This document shows positions 20,901-30,109 of a stretch of 64,000 bases of DNA, piece by piece (position 1 is the stretch's first letter; each line of letters opens with the position of its first letter). The translations under genes and the position numbers were made by a program. The stretch comes from Mariniblastus sp. (GTDB lineage Bacteria; Planctomycetota; Planctomycetia; Pirellulales; Pirellulaceae): contig JAKVBF010000001.1 of the NCBI GenBank assembly GCA_022447555.1, positions 211,560 to 275,559 of the forward strand. The letters are read 5' to 3'. Under the pieces are notes generated by a model. That model did no database searches, was not told the DNA's origin, and saw nothing but the letters and a program-made list of their open reading frames with translations.

Positions 20901-23900
20901 GCCCGGCTGGGGGCCCCCCAGACTGTCCGCTCCATTGAGCATCACCCCTGCCACGGTCAGTGATGAAATCAGTAGTACCGAACCACCGGCAATCAAAAGA
21001 AATTGATTAACCAGTTGATTCAACAAATCTCGTCGAGCGACCGAGTCTTCTCTGTGTTGGGCTCTTTCGATCACAGGGGTCAACCGACGGCTGACCCAAG
21101 ATGAATCGGTGAGGCTTTGGGTCCGCCGAACGAGAATCAATACGCCTCCAGCAGTGATGAGACAACTTATAGACAACAGCCATCGCAGTGCAGAACCGAC
21201 CGAAACAGATTCGATAAAACCGTATGAAAAAAGACTCCAACCGAATACCCAGCCCAGGACTAGGTAGCTGGCTGTATGGAACGAAGGCTTAATCCAGAAA
21301 CTCATTAGGCCAGCCGCAAAGACTGACGCGTAAGCTGCTATCAGAAACCCCAACTCCCCTTGGCCATCGTAAAAACCTAGATTTAAGCTCGTTAACTGGT
21401 AACCCGTCAATTCAATCAACGGGGCCAGTAACAGGCACGAACAGACGGCTACCACAACGGAAAGAAGCATCTGCTCTCCCCGATACGGGTGATCACCCAG
21501 CAACCACCCGGCGCGGCTACTTCCTTGTTTCACCCAGCGCGAAGCGGCCATCCAGCTCACGGCCCAGACGCCCAGCACCGAGCATTGCACCAGCCAATGA
21601 GCTGATTCGTTCCATCTAGGAACACCGATTGAATCGTAAAATCCAACCAAGATTGCGATCATTAGTAAACCGGTTGAAATCACAAAAGGTGGTTCGCTGA
21701 ATTGACTTTTAGGTCCCCGCAACGACCAAGCCACACCCAGCCATCCAAGACACCCGGCCAATGCCGATCCAACCCCCAGTTCGGGCCAACGAAACGACAA
21801 ACAAACTCCCAGGCACGAAGCGACGCCCGCAGCCAGACCCGAATAGCGGGCTAAATTGCAGGTTACGGCTTCGGCTGACTCCTGCATGGAGGCAGCCGCC
21901 GCGGTGATCGCAAACATGAAACTAAAGACGCCGACGATCACCATTACATTGTACAGATACCCTGAATCGTGCGAGCTCATCCACAAGGTGATCGTTGGGT
22001 TCCAGAGAGCCGAAAAGGCCAAGCTACCCAAACTGACGACGGCAGCTAGGTGCACCCACCATGGTTGGCGTCGCTGAATCACCGTCATAACGAGCGTCAC
22101 CACGGCAGCGATCGCCAATAGCAAACTGGCATTCATCGTATCGAAAATACTGCTGCGGTGCACCAATCCCGATATCAAAGATAACGCGCAACCAGCCACT
22201 CCAATTCCCGCAGCGCAGAGAACCTCACTTCGATTGCCGTGACCAAAACGTTTTCCTTGTCGACTACCGGAGAACAGGAAAAAGCAGCCCACCAGCGCCG
22301 CGCTAAGCCCAGTCAACGTTAACCCGCTTTGACTACTAAACAAGGCGTTACCGAGTGAGCTCAATGATTCCCCACCATTCCAACCAATCTTTCCCAGACC
22401 GGAATTGATGGCGACCACGCAAGCAACAGCCAGTCCCATGGCCGCAATGGGACGCATCCAATCGACCTGGTACTCTCGCGACAAGGACCACCCGATCAGT
22501 GCCACCAAAAGGCCATTCAATAAAAATACGGAGGGTAATGTAACGGAGGTCAGCCAAGCGATCCCGGCCATCATCAATCCCAAGATCACGAGTGCTCGTT
22601 GGGCCACCTGCTGGTTGGTGGTCGTTGAAGCAATGCGATTCTTAGAAATCAGGAGACCGAACCAACTTGAAATGAGTGACAAGAATAGGATCACAGGCGT
22701 CAATGCCATCCAAGCCATTGCGCGATCTTCTGACCGGACCACAATCATTGAAATGGCAGCTAATGCGGCAAATAAAGGTATGCTCGTAGTCAGGTACATC
22801 CGGTTTAAGCTACGTTCCGTCCAGAATTGATGGGTACGAATAACAGGCGTTAACAAGCCGGTACCCCACAGAAATAGCAAACCGACCGGGGCTGTCAGTC
22901 CGACCACAAGCCAGATGGAATGCCCAAGTTCAAAACGGCTAACCACTAGAATCAGGGTCGACAACCCCAAGAGACTAGTCACAAACGGTCCGTAACCGCG
23001 CCGAAATAGCAACTTGCTCGACCACCAAGTCATTGCCGCAAAGGTGGTCACACCCAGCAGCATCGCGGTCCAATAAACCGGATCCGACAAGGGCCGTTCT
23101 TCACTGAGTAGGCAGGCTGACAGAAAATTCAGCGGTATCATGAACAAACCAATCACCAAGACCCCACGACTTGTATCTCTTAATTTCCATTTTCGTAATG
23201 TGTAACTACCAGCAGCGTGAATCGCTGCGGTAATCAACAAAAATAGTAAGGCTGGAAAATATGGGATCGTCTCAGTTAATTGCTGCCGCAAACTGATGAC
23301 CAAGCCAATCGCACTGCCAACGATCAAAATCCCACTTGCCAATTCACCCCAACGAATGTTCTTGTCCTGCATAAAATTAGCTAGAACATCTGACAAAGGG
23401 CGGCGCGACTTCGGTTCAGGCGGATCCGGCGCATCCCAAGGAGCGGGCGCTACCGGAGGTGGGGCCACAGCAGACTGAACCGTCTCAACTTCCACCAAAT
23501 CCGTTGGCTCTAACGAAGAAGTCGCTAAAGGCTGCTCGGACGGCGCGGATTTCGTTCTCGCAATCGGCGCCAACTCAAACTCGTCAACTCGATCCTCACG
23601 GATCTCTTTCGTCGGCTCTGTTGTTGCGACTGCCGGCCTCGCCGTTGGATTGCCGGAGGTTGAGTGGTAGGGCTTGGGAAGTTCAATCCGCTCTGCGTTC
23701 CGTTTTTCAAGCGTTGCTCTCAGCAATTCAAACTGCGTGTCATCGATCTCGTCTTTGCCTCGGAATTCATTGAGAAGGTGGGCCATTGCCACCATGTCAT
23801 CCAGAAGATTACGTTTCGCCGGGCTGTTCGGGCGATCACTTGAGAACGCCTTAATGACTGCTTTGATCGTCACGACAAAACCAACGCACGCAAATATTAG

Positions 23901-23939
23901 GATCGTTACCGGGATCAGTACGATGAGTAATTCGAACAT
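17994..23939 (-). CDS. Giant polytopic membrane protein
   Basis: ATG 23939 is preferred to a GTG at 23951 because it directly precedes the first hydrophobic helix. The 1,981-residue product begins with one membrane helix (LLIVLIPVTILIFACVGFVV). A soluble, proline- and acid-rich part of about 170 residues follows. After it, membrane helices run almost without pause to the end, by eye around 45-50, ending in a short basic tail. The first helix pair of the membrane part follows a soluble K-N-I-R-W-G-E motif, reminiscent of DUF2157/DUF2339-type membrane proteins; this is only a resemblance. The frame is uninterrupted over 5.9 kb, so the gene is under selection. Role unknown. Confidence 0.75.
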   Translation of the reverse strand: MFELLIVLIPVTILIFACVGFVVTIKAVIKAFSSDRPNSPAKRNLLDDMVAMAHLLNEFRGKDEIDDTQFELLRATLEKRNAERIELPKPYHSTSGNPTARPAVATTEPTKEIREDRVDEFELAPIARTKSAPSEQPLATSSLEPTDLVEVETVQSAVAPPPVAPAPWDAPDPPEPKSRRPLSDVLANFMQDKNIRWGELASGILIVGSAIGLVISLRQQLTETIPYFPALLFLLITAAIHAAGSYTLRKWKLRDTSRGVLVIGLFMIPLNFLSACLLSEERPLSDPVYWTAMLLGVTTFAAMTWWSSKLLFRRGYGPFVTSLLGLSTLILVVSRFELGHSIWLVVGLTAPVGLLFLWGTGLLTPVIRTHQFWTERSLNRMYLTTSIPLFAALAAISMIVVRSEDRAMAWMALTPVILFLSLISSWFGLLISKNRIASTTTNQQVAQRALVILGLMMAGIAWLTSVTLPSVFLLNGLLVALIGWSLSREYQVDWMRPIAAMGLAVACVVAINSGLGKIGWNGGESLSSLGNALFSSQSGLTLTGLSAALVGCFFLFSGSRQGKRFGHGNRSEVLCAAGIGVAGCALSLISGLVHRSSIFDTMNASLLLAIAAVVTLVMTVIQRRQPWWVHLAAVVSLGSLAFSALWNPTITLWMSSHDSGYLYNVMVIVGVFSFMFAITAAAASMQESAEAVTCNLARYSGLAAGVASCLGVCLSFRWPELGVGSALAGCLGWLGVAWSLRGPKSQFSEPPFVISTGLLMIAILVGFYDSIGVPRWNESAHWLVQCSVLGVWAVSWMAASRWVKQGSSRAGWLLGDHPYRGEQMLLSVVVAVCSCLLLAPLIELTGYQLTSLNLGFYDGQGELGFLIAAYASVFAAGLMSFWIKPSFHTASYLVLGWVFGWSLFSYGFIESVSVGSALRWLLSISCLITAGGVLILVRRTQSLTDSSWVSRRLTPVIERAQHREDSVARRDLLNQLVNQFLLIAGGSVLLISSLTVAGVMLNGADSLGGPQPGSWFASMPPEVSYGVPAVLLISSLLIFSIALGRQRLAILGSATYQYAVGFMLILLCLSPHPTLATGWFLNILQSVSVGMSLYGFAWLIFRNKIDPADRGGRVGWWSDQLKLHTLINGLLVTSFAILIIGQVSFWPDQLGGWVNVAGSPMGLLALFLVVGLTYLVVRNRQSARCSDRLNGRLIAWGGLVFSAMLAALLDTHTASVFIGIRTLIVGSLITSTVLTVYEILQYRRSPNASRLIEVWALVLATSLVISLAWRAGQFDPLNVWAYVAAASLMVILVTALGVYSDRFRLQYLATLYGLVPVAILVPLNVLDSVLTTINVGMITVLCIGCAWSIAFILKPERRQRPWIEFLLNNGLLIAACIWTVLLSIWQLVEDTARVGSNPWLFQPAGIGFLVVSLAYLVLTTWNRGLRLFLVSRYVWFLGVTVTLVSCFVRIGGASNGMRFLWISFAVAVLNLGWGVVWATRTRWFAPAERWGIPKLVARQQELRYQLPIYALMSGSLVFLISLLAIGNESHRALRYLAAMTPFLVAIGVGALSDARKRRWMQLLALLMLTVSLVLVGLADLPVNAKGVQWLVRVMLVLAATMFIYGALVSRWSQAEDSWLQSLRDMASVTCALALPCLVFLVTWEFEDFNNQIAGSSVPMVDSVGVAVAVLGMIVGLVTIAMRPKMDPFSMSVRGRTIYVYVAQGVSALLCLHLYFTMPWLFQFGLAQFWPYLMIAIAFGGVGASHLLQLRQLEVLAQPMFNTAATLPVLVSIGVFLASDTQTNTSLVLLAAGLLYLMLSYRQKSVLSGAIAIVLGNLALWVFYDKFPNYSFFEHPQLWLIPPAISILVAGQLLRDQLSRGHLATLRYVCLATIYISSTSGIFINGIGEQVWPPIILALLSIIGILAGIGFRIRAFLYLGTLFLVLSMVAMVYQAQRALDHTWPWWVFGICMGTAILIMFGLFEKRRNQMKQIASQLQEWDL

Positions 23940-24249
23940 CTTAAAGACCACTTATTTGTGTGCGGTGAAATCTATTTTGAGCTCGATGATATTGCGATAT
24001 CTTGTCTTAAATCATGACACCCCAATATTCAAATTAACCTGATTTGATATCTGAGCCAAAACCAAAGCCATTGCCTCGGCTGTTTACGGTAAAATTCCCC
24101 TTGATACCGCCCCAACTACCCTTAAAACGGGAAATAAACGATCTCATCGTTTATACTTCTCCTGCTCACTATGAGCGAATCCTACCCTTTCTACCGGCTC
24201 CGCTAAACGCTGGATTGGAGCCTTATCTCTGAATTGGAGGCGATGAAAT

Positions 24250-25008
24250 ATGAGACGACTCACCCCTAAACTACTGGTTGTAGCAATCCTCATTGCCAAC
24301 CTCGGTTCGGTCCCCTACGGATTGGATGAATATAAAAGTGGAACGGTTTGGCCCGAACCGGTCGCGATTCAACCGGGTAACGGCTTGGAGGCTCCAAGTG
24401 ACGCGATCGTACTATTTGATGGTACAAACCTAGATGCTTGGAAAAACGGAGATGCTTGGGTAATCCAAAATGGCTATGCCGAAGTCCGAGGCGAAACGAT
24501 CCATACCAATCAGGCTTTTGGTGATTGTCAGCTACATCTTGAATTTGCAACACCCGAGGTCGTCAAAGGGAAAGGACAAGGACGCGGCAATAGTGGAGTC
24601 TACCTAATGGGGAAGTATGAGGTCCAGATCCTAGATTCCTTTGAAAATCCGACTTACTTTGACGGGCAATGTGGTGCCGTTTATAAACAGCAACCCCCGT
24701 CGGTCAATGCTTCAAGGAAGCCGGGTGAATGGCAATCTTTTGACATTGTCTTCACGGCTCCGCGTTTTAACCAAAATGGTGATCTTGAATCGCCAGCATT
24801 TATCACAGTGTTCCACAACGGCGTTCTTATTCACAATCACTTTGAATTACCCGGGGGTACTTTCTGGGATCAGGCGCCCCACTACAAAGCACATCCTTCA
24901 AAGCTACCAATCACCCTTCAGAACCATGGAAATCCAACGAGGTTTCGAAATATCTGGATCCGCGAGAACACTGCCGCACTGGTTGGTAAGCCTCCGGTCA
25001 CTGAATAA
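24250..25008 (+). CDS. Secreted DUF1080 (3-keto-disaccharide hydrolase-like) protein
   Basis: GGAGG lies nine bases before the ATG. A signal peptide (KLLVVAILIANLGSVPYG) is followed by a DUF1080 domain: VLFDGTNLDAWKNGD, G-Q-G-R-G-N-S-G-V-Y-L-M-G-K-Y-E-V-Q-I-L-D-S core, and a late W-D-Q-A-P-H-Y segment. The fold is a concanavalin-like sandwich, and some family members cleave 3-keto-glycosides. At 252 residues it has the usual size. It precedes the lysine cluster by 20 bases but has no obvious link to it. Confidence 0.8.
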   Translation: MRRLTPKLLVVAILIANLGSVPYGLDEYKSGTVWPEPVAIQPGNGLEAPSDAIVLFDGTNLDAWKNGDAWVIQNGYAEVRGETIHTNQAFGDCQLHLEFATPEVVKGKGQGRGNSGVYLMGKYEVQILDSFENPTYFDGQCGAVYKQQPPSVNASRKPGEWQSFDIVFTAPRFNQNGDLESPAFITVFHNGVLIHNHFELPGGTFWDQAPHYKAHPSKLPITLQNHGNPTRFRNIWIRENTAALVGKPPVTE

Positions 25009-25028
25009 TCGACCTCATCATATAATGA

Positions 25029-26564
25029 ATGGTTGCAAAACGAGCTGTCGCAAAATTAGGTAAAACCGAGATGCTTGCCAAACGCCTGATCAACCCGACC
25101 GATCAACTCCAAGCATTAAACTGCGGTGACATCGATACGCGCCAGTCATTTGGCCCCTTTCTTGCTGTCCGAGGCCGGGGTTATCTGTTGGATTGCAGCA
25201 CTCAATTCGGACGCCCTACTTTGGGGTTCAACGCCAGTCCTTTATTTGGAACCACTCATCATGAAGGAGCTTGGCGAGACCTCTTTGAGGACGCGAGCCC
25301 TTCAGATCACACGCCTCTAAAGACCGCTCTGCTAAATTTAGGCAACCGGACCCAAGCTGAGTTAGCAGGCCAGCTCAACCCAACCGCTTTGGGCCGACTT
25401 TCCAAAACCTTCCAAAAATCGCGTCCCACTCTGCAAGAGATTTCCCAAACCTACATCACCCTTTCGGTCCTGGAGCAATATTTACCGCATATCCATTTTA
25501 TCAGCCAATTCCTCCGACAAAAGCTCGCGGCTATGGCAGGGAAATTCCCGAGTACCGTCGCCGGTTTTAAAATCGATGGGTTGCAGGTCGTGTTGGAGTT
25601 CTATAACGCTGAAGAACTACAACGTATCTATGCCGACCGTTTTGATTACGGACTGAACTTTGAAATCATTGGGGCACGCAAGGCTCGTTTTGAGCTAGTT
25701 ATGGCCTTTCGTGAATCCGACTTATCAATGCTTTGCTTACAACTAGAACGCTTGTTGCGAGGCCAACAAAAACCAATACTCACGCTCCCTGATACCAAAA
25801 TTAGTAAACCGGATTCGGTGGAACAAAATTATCAGTTTGCCGAATACATGTTGCGGTCGCGGTTATCGCCCTCGGCACATCCAAGCGATGAAACAGCCCG
25901 CCACAAGACACTCGAATTCGTCGCGTCCAGTCTCCGCACACGTCACGACCCAATCCCTTTGGAGCCCGTCATTTTGGACAAACGCTCATACCCTCAACAC
26001 CGCGAGCAAATCTTGGAAATGCAAACGGAGGTATATGAACCCGTCCGTCAAACTTCAGTCTCAGAATTTGACGCTATCTTTGAGTCTGCCGAACCCCTAG
26101 CTCTGTTGGTGATGGCGGGTGATCAAATCGCCGGAATGGGTTTAGCCGGTCCTCTTAGTTTGTTTCCTGATACCCGTGGGAATGCAACGGATCCCTTCCG
26201 ACTCGATCCAAAAACACTTTATATGGTAGACGTTACCGTGCGAGAAACATTTCGAGGTGGTCTCGGAAAATTAATCAAGCAGGCAGTCATCCTGCTGGCT
26301 CAGCAACGAGGCTTTAACGCAGTTCACGGACGAAACCGAGATCGGCTGGCGCGAGGCATGTGGTCGATCAATTTATCGATGGGAAGTTATGAGCTGCAGC
26401 ATTTGATCGACGACTACCCCGACCAGAAAGAATTCCGGGACTGTATTTATTATCGCTGCCCGCTTGCTTGGTCGAATTTAAATTCAACAACAGCCGAGAA
26501 TATCGGTCTATTCACTGAGATGCACAAACGACTGCCTTTTCTAGTGAATGGCCAGCCCGACTAA
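25029..26564 (+). CDS. Pseudo-aminotransferase/GNAT fusion, likely beta-lysine N6-acetyltransferase
   Basis: The C-terminal part (about residues 320-480) is a GNAT acetyltransferase: strand LALLVMAGDQIAGMG, then the acetyl-CoA motif V-D-V-T-V-R-E-T-F-R-G-G-L-G-K-L. The first 285 residues look like the two ends of a class III aminotransferase: F-L-A-V-R-G-R-G-Y-L-L-D with P-T-L-G-F-N near residue 45, and a C-terminal-like small domain at about 158-255 ending in L-Q-L-E-R-L-L. The large PLP domain with its lysine is missing. The gene lies in the cluster with kamA; Bacillus yodP, next to kamA, is the matching GNAT. The likely reaction is N6-acetylation of beta-lysine. The N-terminal call is by eye and less certain. 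Confidence 0.65.
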   Translation: MVAKRAVAKLGKTEMLAKRLINPTDQLQALNCGDIDTRQSFGPFLAVRGRGYLLDCSTQFGRPTLGFNASPLFGTTHHEGAWRDLFEDASPSDHTPLKTALLNLGNRTQAELAGQLNPTALGRLSKTFQKSRPTLQEISQTYITLSVLEQYLPHIHFISQFLRQKLAAMAGKFPSTVAGFKIDGLQVVLEFYNAEELQRIYADRFDYGLNFEIIGARKARFELVMAFRESDLSMLCLQLERLLRGQQKPILTLPDTKISKPDSVEQNYQFAEYMLRSRLSPSAHPSDETARHKTLEFVASSLRTRHDPIPLEPVILDKRSYPQHREQILEMQTEVYEPVRQTSVSEFDAIFESAEPLALLVMAGDQIAGMGLAGPLSLFPDTRGNATDPFRLDPKTLYMVDVTVRETFRGGLGKLIKQAVILLAQQRGFNAVHGRNRDRLARGMWSINLSMGSYELQHLIDDYPDQKEFRDCIYYRCPLAWSNLNSTTAENIGLFTEMHKRLPFLVNGQPD

Positions 26565-26703
26565 TCGCAAGCCGTTCGGAAGCCCAGACGTCCCACTAGC
26601 GAGCAACACAATAAGCCGGTTGATTCTGTTCGCTGTGAGTTTTTCCTCTACAATGAATCGCACGTCTTACCAGTGCCTACTCATTCTAATCCGCAGACCA
26701 TTC

Positions 26704-27780
26704 ATGATCGATTGTGATTTCCCCGTTCTCAAATATCAAAGGAAGGCCTCTCCCCGACAATGGGGAGAAATGCATGGCGAGACGTATCGCGACGCGATAC
26801 GGGAACTGGTGGAAATCCGCACCGAGCTGATGCGAGAGAAAAACCCGGAACTCAATCGTCAACGGGTCGAACGGCTCGCTGATGAACAGTGGAAGTTAAC
26901 AGAACAATTTGACGACACCGTGACCGAGGAGTTAAGGGGCATCGCCGAGGGCGCGAATATCAGCCGAACGGATCTCGTGATTCTGAATAATTACACTGAC
27001 TTTCGCGATATTCAAGTCGACGATCAAGGCTGTAGTTTGGTTTATGCCAATACCGAGGAGGGACCACTGGTCGGCCAAACCTGGGACATGCACGGTTCTG
27101 CCAAACGCTACGTATGTTGTTTACGAATCCCTGATCTCGATTCGGACCACGACTCGATCGTATTCAGCCTAGTGGGCTGCGTTGGCATGATGGGGTTCAC
27201 CAGCAGACAGACGGTTCTCGGTGTCAACAACATAAATGTCTCCGGGGCCTCCTCGGGAATCATCTGGCCTGCCCTCGTGCGCAAGGTGCTCAATCAGTCT
27301 GACCTACCACGCATGTCATGCTGCTTAACGACCGCTCCCGTGACATCAGGGCACAACTACCTCTTGGCCAAACGGGACTCTGCTGAAATGTGGGAAGTAG
27401 CGCCAGGACTTTCTGAGTGCATCCACCGAATGGGAACTGCCGAGCAAGGTTTGATGTTTCATACCAATCATTGCCTGGGCCCGGGTATGCGAAAAAGAGA
27501 AACCGCGATCTCGCAGAACAGCACCACTCACGTGCGCTATGATCTCTTGGCCAAAAAAGCCCCGGCGGTCAGCACATTGGAGCAGATGTATGAACTGATG
27601 ACCGATCATGAAAACTACCCCAAATCGATCTGTTCTAATTTTCAGGCCAATACTCAAGATCCCTCGATCACTTGCGGTGGTGCGGTGGGCAACCTGAACA
27701 CTGGGGAAATTCGAATGTGGCGTGGCGATCCCGTCCACGATGACCATTTCATGTTGCATTCACTCCAACTCGACTATTGA
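26704..27780 (+). CDS. C45-type Ntn hydrolase (acyl-CoA:6-APA acyltransferase-like)
   Basis: ATG 26704 gives a cytosolic 358-residue protein; the longer frame from 26548 overlaps the previous gene and has no good site. The pattern is that of penicillin acyltransferase-like C45 enzymes: a helical N-terminal part, then Q-G109-C110-S-L-V-Y-A, where cleavage before Cys would make the active nucleophile, then G-Q-T-W-D-M and G-V-N-N-I-N-V-S-G. Such enzymes cleave or transfer acyl groups on amines. In this cluster it could remove the acetyl group from the 4-acetamidobutyrate end product, a job done in Bacillus by the unrelated YodQ. That role is inference. Confidence 0.7.
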   Translation: MIDCDFPVLKYQRKASPRQWGEMHGETYRDAIRELVEIRTELMREKNPELNRQRVERLADEQWKLTEQFDDTVTEELRGIAEGANISRTDLVILNNYTDFRDIQVDDQGCSLVYANTEEGPLVGQTWDMHGSAKRYVCCLRIPDLDSDHDSIVFSLVGCVGMMGFTSRQTVLGVNNINVSGASSGIIWPALVRKVLNQSDLPRMSCCLTTAPVTSGHNYLLAKRDSAEMWEVAPGLSECIHRMGTAEQGLMFHTNHCLGPGMRKRETAISQNSTTHVRYDLLAKKAPAVSTLEQMYELMTDHENYPKSICSNFQANTQDPSITCGGAVGNLNTGEIRMWRGDPVHDDHFMLHSLQLDY

Positions 27781-27929
27781 TCCATTGGATTCAGTCGCAT
27801 CCGAACGGCAATCAACTGCCCGTCTGTCTCGTCAGCTCGAGCAGACTTGATTCCACAGTGTCATTCGTGAAAATAAGATGCGGCTCGGCTGAAACAGAAC
27901 CGGCCGACTGATCTTCAATAAAGGTTAAA

Positions 27930-29120
27930 TTGTCCGTGACTCATTTCTATTACTCATGGTGTGCTCAACAGACAACCGTTGATTTCCCGGTTGAACGAAC
28001 CGAGCGAGACGAGTTCATCTTGACCGATGGAAAACGAGTTTACGACTTCATCTCTACCAGTTTTCAAGCAAATTTCGGGCACGGTTTTGAACCGATTTGC
28101 AGTCGGATGGTTCAGCAACTGAAAGCCATGCCAATTGCATCACCTAAATCTAGCTTTGATCTGAAAGAAGATGTTTCACGGCGTCTTACTGATTTAATTG
28201 ATCTCGATGGTGGCAAGATTTTCTACACCGTGAGCGGTGCTGAGGCGGTGGAAAACGCGTTAAAAATTGCCCGGCAAATCACCGGTCGACCGATCATCGC
28301 GGCGCGTCAAAAAAGTTATCACGGCGCGTCGCTCGGCGCCTTGAGCGTGACCGGCGACTGGAGGAACGGACCGCATCTGACATTCGACGAAGGTACGCTC
28401 CGAATTCCGGAATACGAGGACGATCCGGAGCTGGTCCGGACAGAAAAGTTATTTCAACGAACGGGTCCTGAACAAATAGCAGCCGTTATTTTAGAAACCA
28501 TTTCCGGCACCAACGGCATGGCCATTCCAACGAGTCAGTGGATCGAGGGAATTCAAAATCTATGCCGAAAATACGGCTGCCTGTTGATTCTGGATGAAGT
28601 CTTGGTCGGGTTTGGCCGATGCGGGACAGACTTTGCATTCCACCAGTATGCCGTGGAACCAGATTTAATATGTATGTCGAAAGCCATTTCGGGCGGGTTC
28701 ATACCACTAGGCGCCGTTTGGACGTCCCAAAAAATCGCCGAATACTACGAATCGCAAACACTCTCTTGCGGTTTAACCAATTACGCTCACCCCGTCGGGT
28801 TAGCTGCGTTGGATGGCGTTCTTGCCAGTTTGTCGCAGCCTGATTTTCGTCAAAGCATGGAAGATTTAGAAACTTGTCTGGGGGAAAATCTTGCGCGACT
28901 AAGGCAATTGGATGCGGTCACCGAGGTTCGCCAACGCGGTCTGATGTCAGCAATCAGCCTTAACCATTCCGCTCCGACTTGGGAGGCGGCGTTTCAAGAA
29001 GGCCTTCATCTCTTCAGTAAAGAAAACTTAATCCTGCTTGCGCCGCCATATATATCGTCTCCCCGACGTCTCGAGTCAGCGATCAACCAATTGAAAGAGT
29101 TGATTTCGTGTCGAGGCTAA
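27930..29120 (+). CDS. Class III aminotransferase, likely N6-acetyl-beta-lysine transaminase
   Basis: A 396-residue PLP enzyme of class III. It has S-G-A-E-A-V-E-N-A-L-K-I-A-R near the N terminus, a Y-H-G-A-S-L-G-A segment, I-L-D-E-V-L-V-G-F-G-R-C-G and the PLP lysine K251 in M-S-K-A-I-S-G-G-F. AAGG lies five bases before the TTG start and eleven before an in-frame GTG at 27936; either may be used. Bacillus yodT, in the kamA operon, is the parallel gene. The expected reaction is N6-acetyl-beta-lysine plus 2-oxoglutarate to 6-acetamido-3-oxohexanoate plus glutamate. CoA-transferase subunit A follows after 60 bases. Confidence 0.8.
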   Translation: MSVTHFYYSWCAQQTTVDFPVERTERDEFILTDGKRVYDFISTSFQANFGHGFEPICSRMVQQLKAMPIASPKSSFDLKEDVSRRLTDLIDLDGGKIFYTVSGAEAVENALKIARQITGRPIIAARQKSYHGASLGALSVTGDWRNGPHLTFDEGTLRIPEYEDDPELVRTEKLFQRTGPEQIAAVILETISGTNGMAIPTSQWIEGIQNLCRKYGCLLILDEVLVGFGRCGTDFAFHQYAVEPDLICMSKAISGGFIPLGAVWTSQKIAEYYESQTLSCGLTNYAHPVGLAALDGVLASLSQPDFRQSMEDLETCLGENLARLRQLDAVTEVRQRGLMSAISLNHSAPTWEAAFQEGLHLFSKENLILLAPPYISSPRRLESAINQLKELISCRG

Positions 29121-29180
29121 ACGAGACAATCCAGATCCACGTAACCGCTATCTCGCATTTAAGTTGAAACCAGGGAAACC

Positions 29181-29879
29181 ATGACCGTCCAAACTAAAGT
29201 TTACCCCGATGCCGCTGCTGCCTTATTTGATCTCAAGGATGGGATTTCGTTAATGAGCGGGGGCTTTGGCCTTTGTGGTATTCCCGAAAATAGCATTCGC
29301 GAAATTGTCAAACAGGGGATTCTTAATATCCATGCCATCTCCAACAACATTGGCAACTCGGGCCGCGGTTTGGCCTTGCTGTTAAAGCAACAGCAGATCT
29401 CCCGAGCCACCTGCAGCTACGTCGGAGGCAATCCGGATCTTGAGAAACAAATGTTGACTGGCGAAGTGAATGCTACGCTGGTTCCACAGGGAACCTTTGC
29501 CGAACGCATCCGGGCTGCCGGAATGGGGATTCGCGCATTCTACACTCCCGCCGGAGCCGGAACGCTGGTCGCTGAAGGAAAGGAAGTCCGTGAATTTGAT
29601 CGCCCTTGCGTACTAGAGTTTCCGCTTTCGGCAGACTACGCAATCATTAAAGCTCAGAAGGGAGACCCATACGGCAATTTGTGGTTTCAAGAAACGGCTC
29701 GCAATTTCTCACCGTTAATGGCGATGGCAGCTCAAATCACCGTTGTCGAAGTGGAACAAATGGTAGCACTTGGAGAGATCCCCCCCGAAGATGTCCATTT
29801 GCCGGGTGTTTTTGTCCAAAGAATCTACCAAGGAAAAGACTATGAAAATGTGACTGAATTCCCGGTTCACCGGGACTAA
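29181..29879 (+). CDS. 3-oxoacid CoA-transferase, subunit A
   Basis: The 232-residue product begins with the subunit A signature D-G-I-S-L-M-S-G-G-F-G-L-C-G-I-P-E-N and is of normal length. AGGGA precedes the ATG. With subunit B (31531) it should move CoA from succinyl-CoA or another donor to a 3-oxoacid, here probably 6-acetamido-3-oxohexanoate. The two subunit genes are usually adjacent, but here kamA lies between them. Confidence 0.9.
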   Translation: MTVQTKVYPDAAAALFDLKDGISLMSGGFGLCGIPENSIREIVKQGILNIHAISNNIGNSGRGLALLLKQQQISRATCSYVGGNPDLEKQMLTGEVNATLVPQGTFAERIRAAGMGIRAFYTPAGAGTLVAEGKEVREFDRPCVLEFPLSADYAIIKAQKGDPYGNLWFQETARNFSPLMAMAAQITVVEVEQMVALGEIPPEDVHLPGVFVQRIYQGKDYENVTEFPVHRD

Positions 29880-29955
29880 AAATCCTTACATTTCGAAGAA
29901 TCTTCAGGACCCTCGCAACAATCCCTAATTTGCTCCCTAAACGCGACTGAAACGA

Positions 29956-29972
29956 CAGGCTTTTAAAGCCTG
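29956..29972. repeat. 7-bp hairpin between CoA-transferase A and kamA
   Basis: CAGGCTT (29956-29962) and AAGCCTG (29966-29972) pair around TTA. No T tract follows. It sits in the 230-base gap before kamA and may mark an operon boundary or an mRNA end. Confidence 0.45.
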
Positions 29973-30109
29973 AATGGGCCCTCCCCTACCTAGTTTGTAT
30001 TGTCCCAAAACGTTGGACTGAACTACACTTGAGAGGATCGGGAGACAGAATCCGTTCGTTGCCCGGCTTTTCCTAAACTCTTCTATGTAAATACGTTTTG
30101 GGCATTCTC

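Noticed and set aside
24044-24232. Small frame before the DUF1080 gene
   Set aside because: No ribosome site, odd proline-rich composition and no signal or motif; treated as chance.
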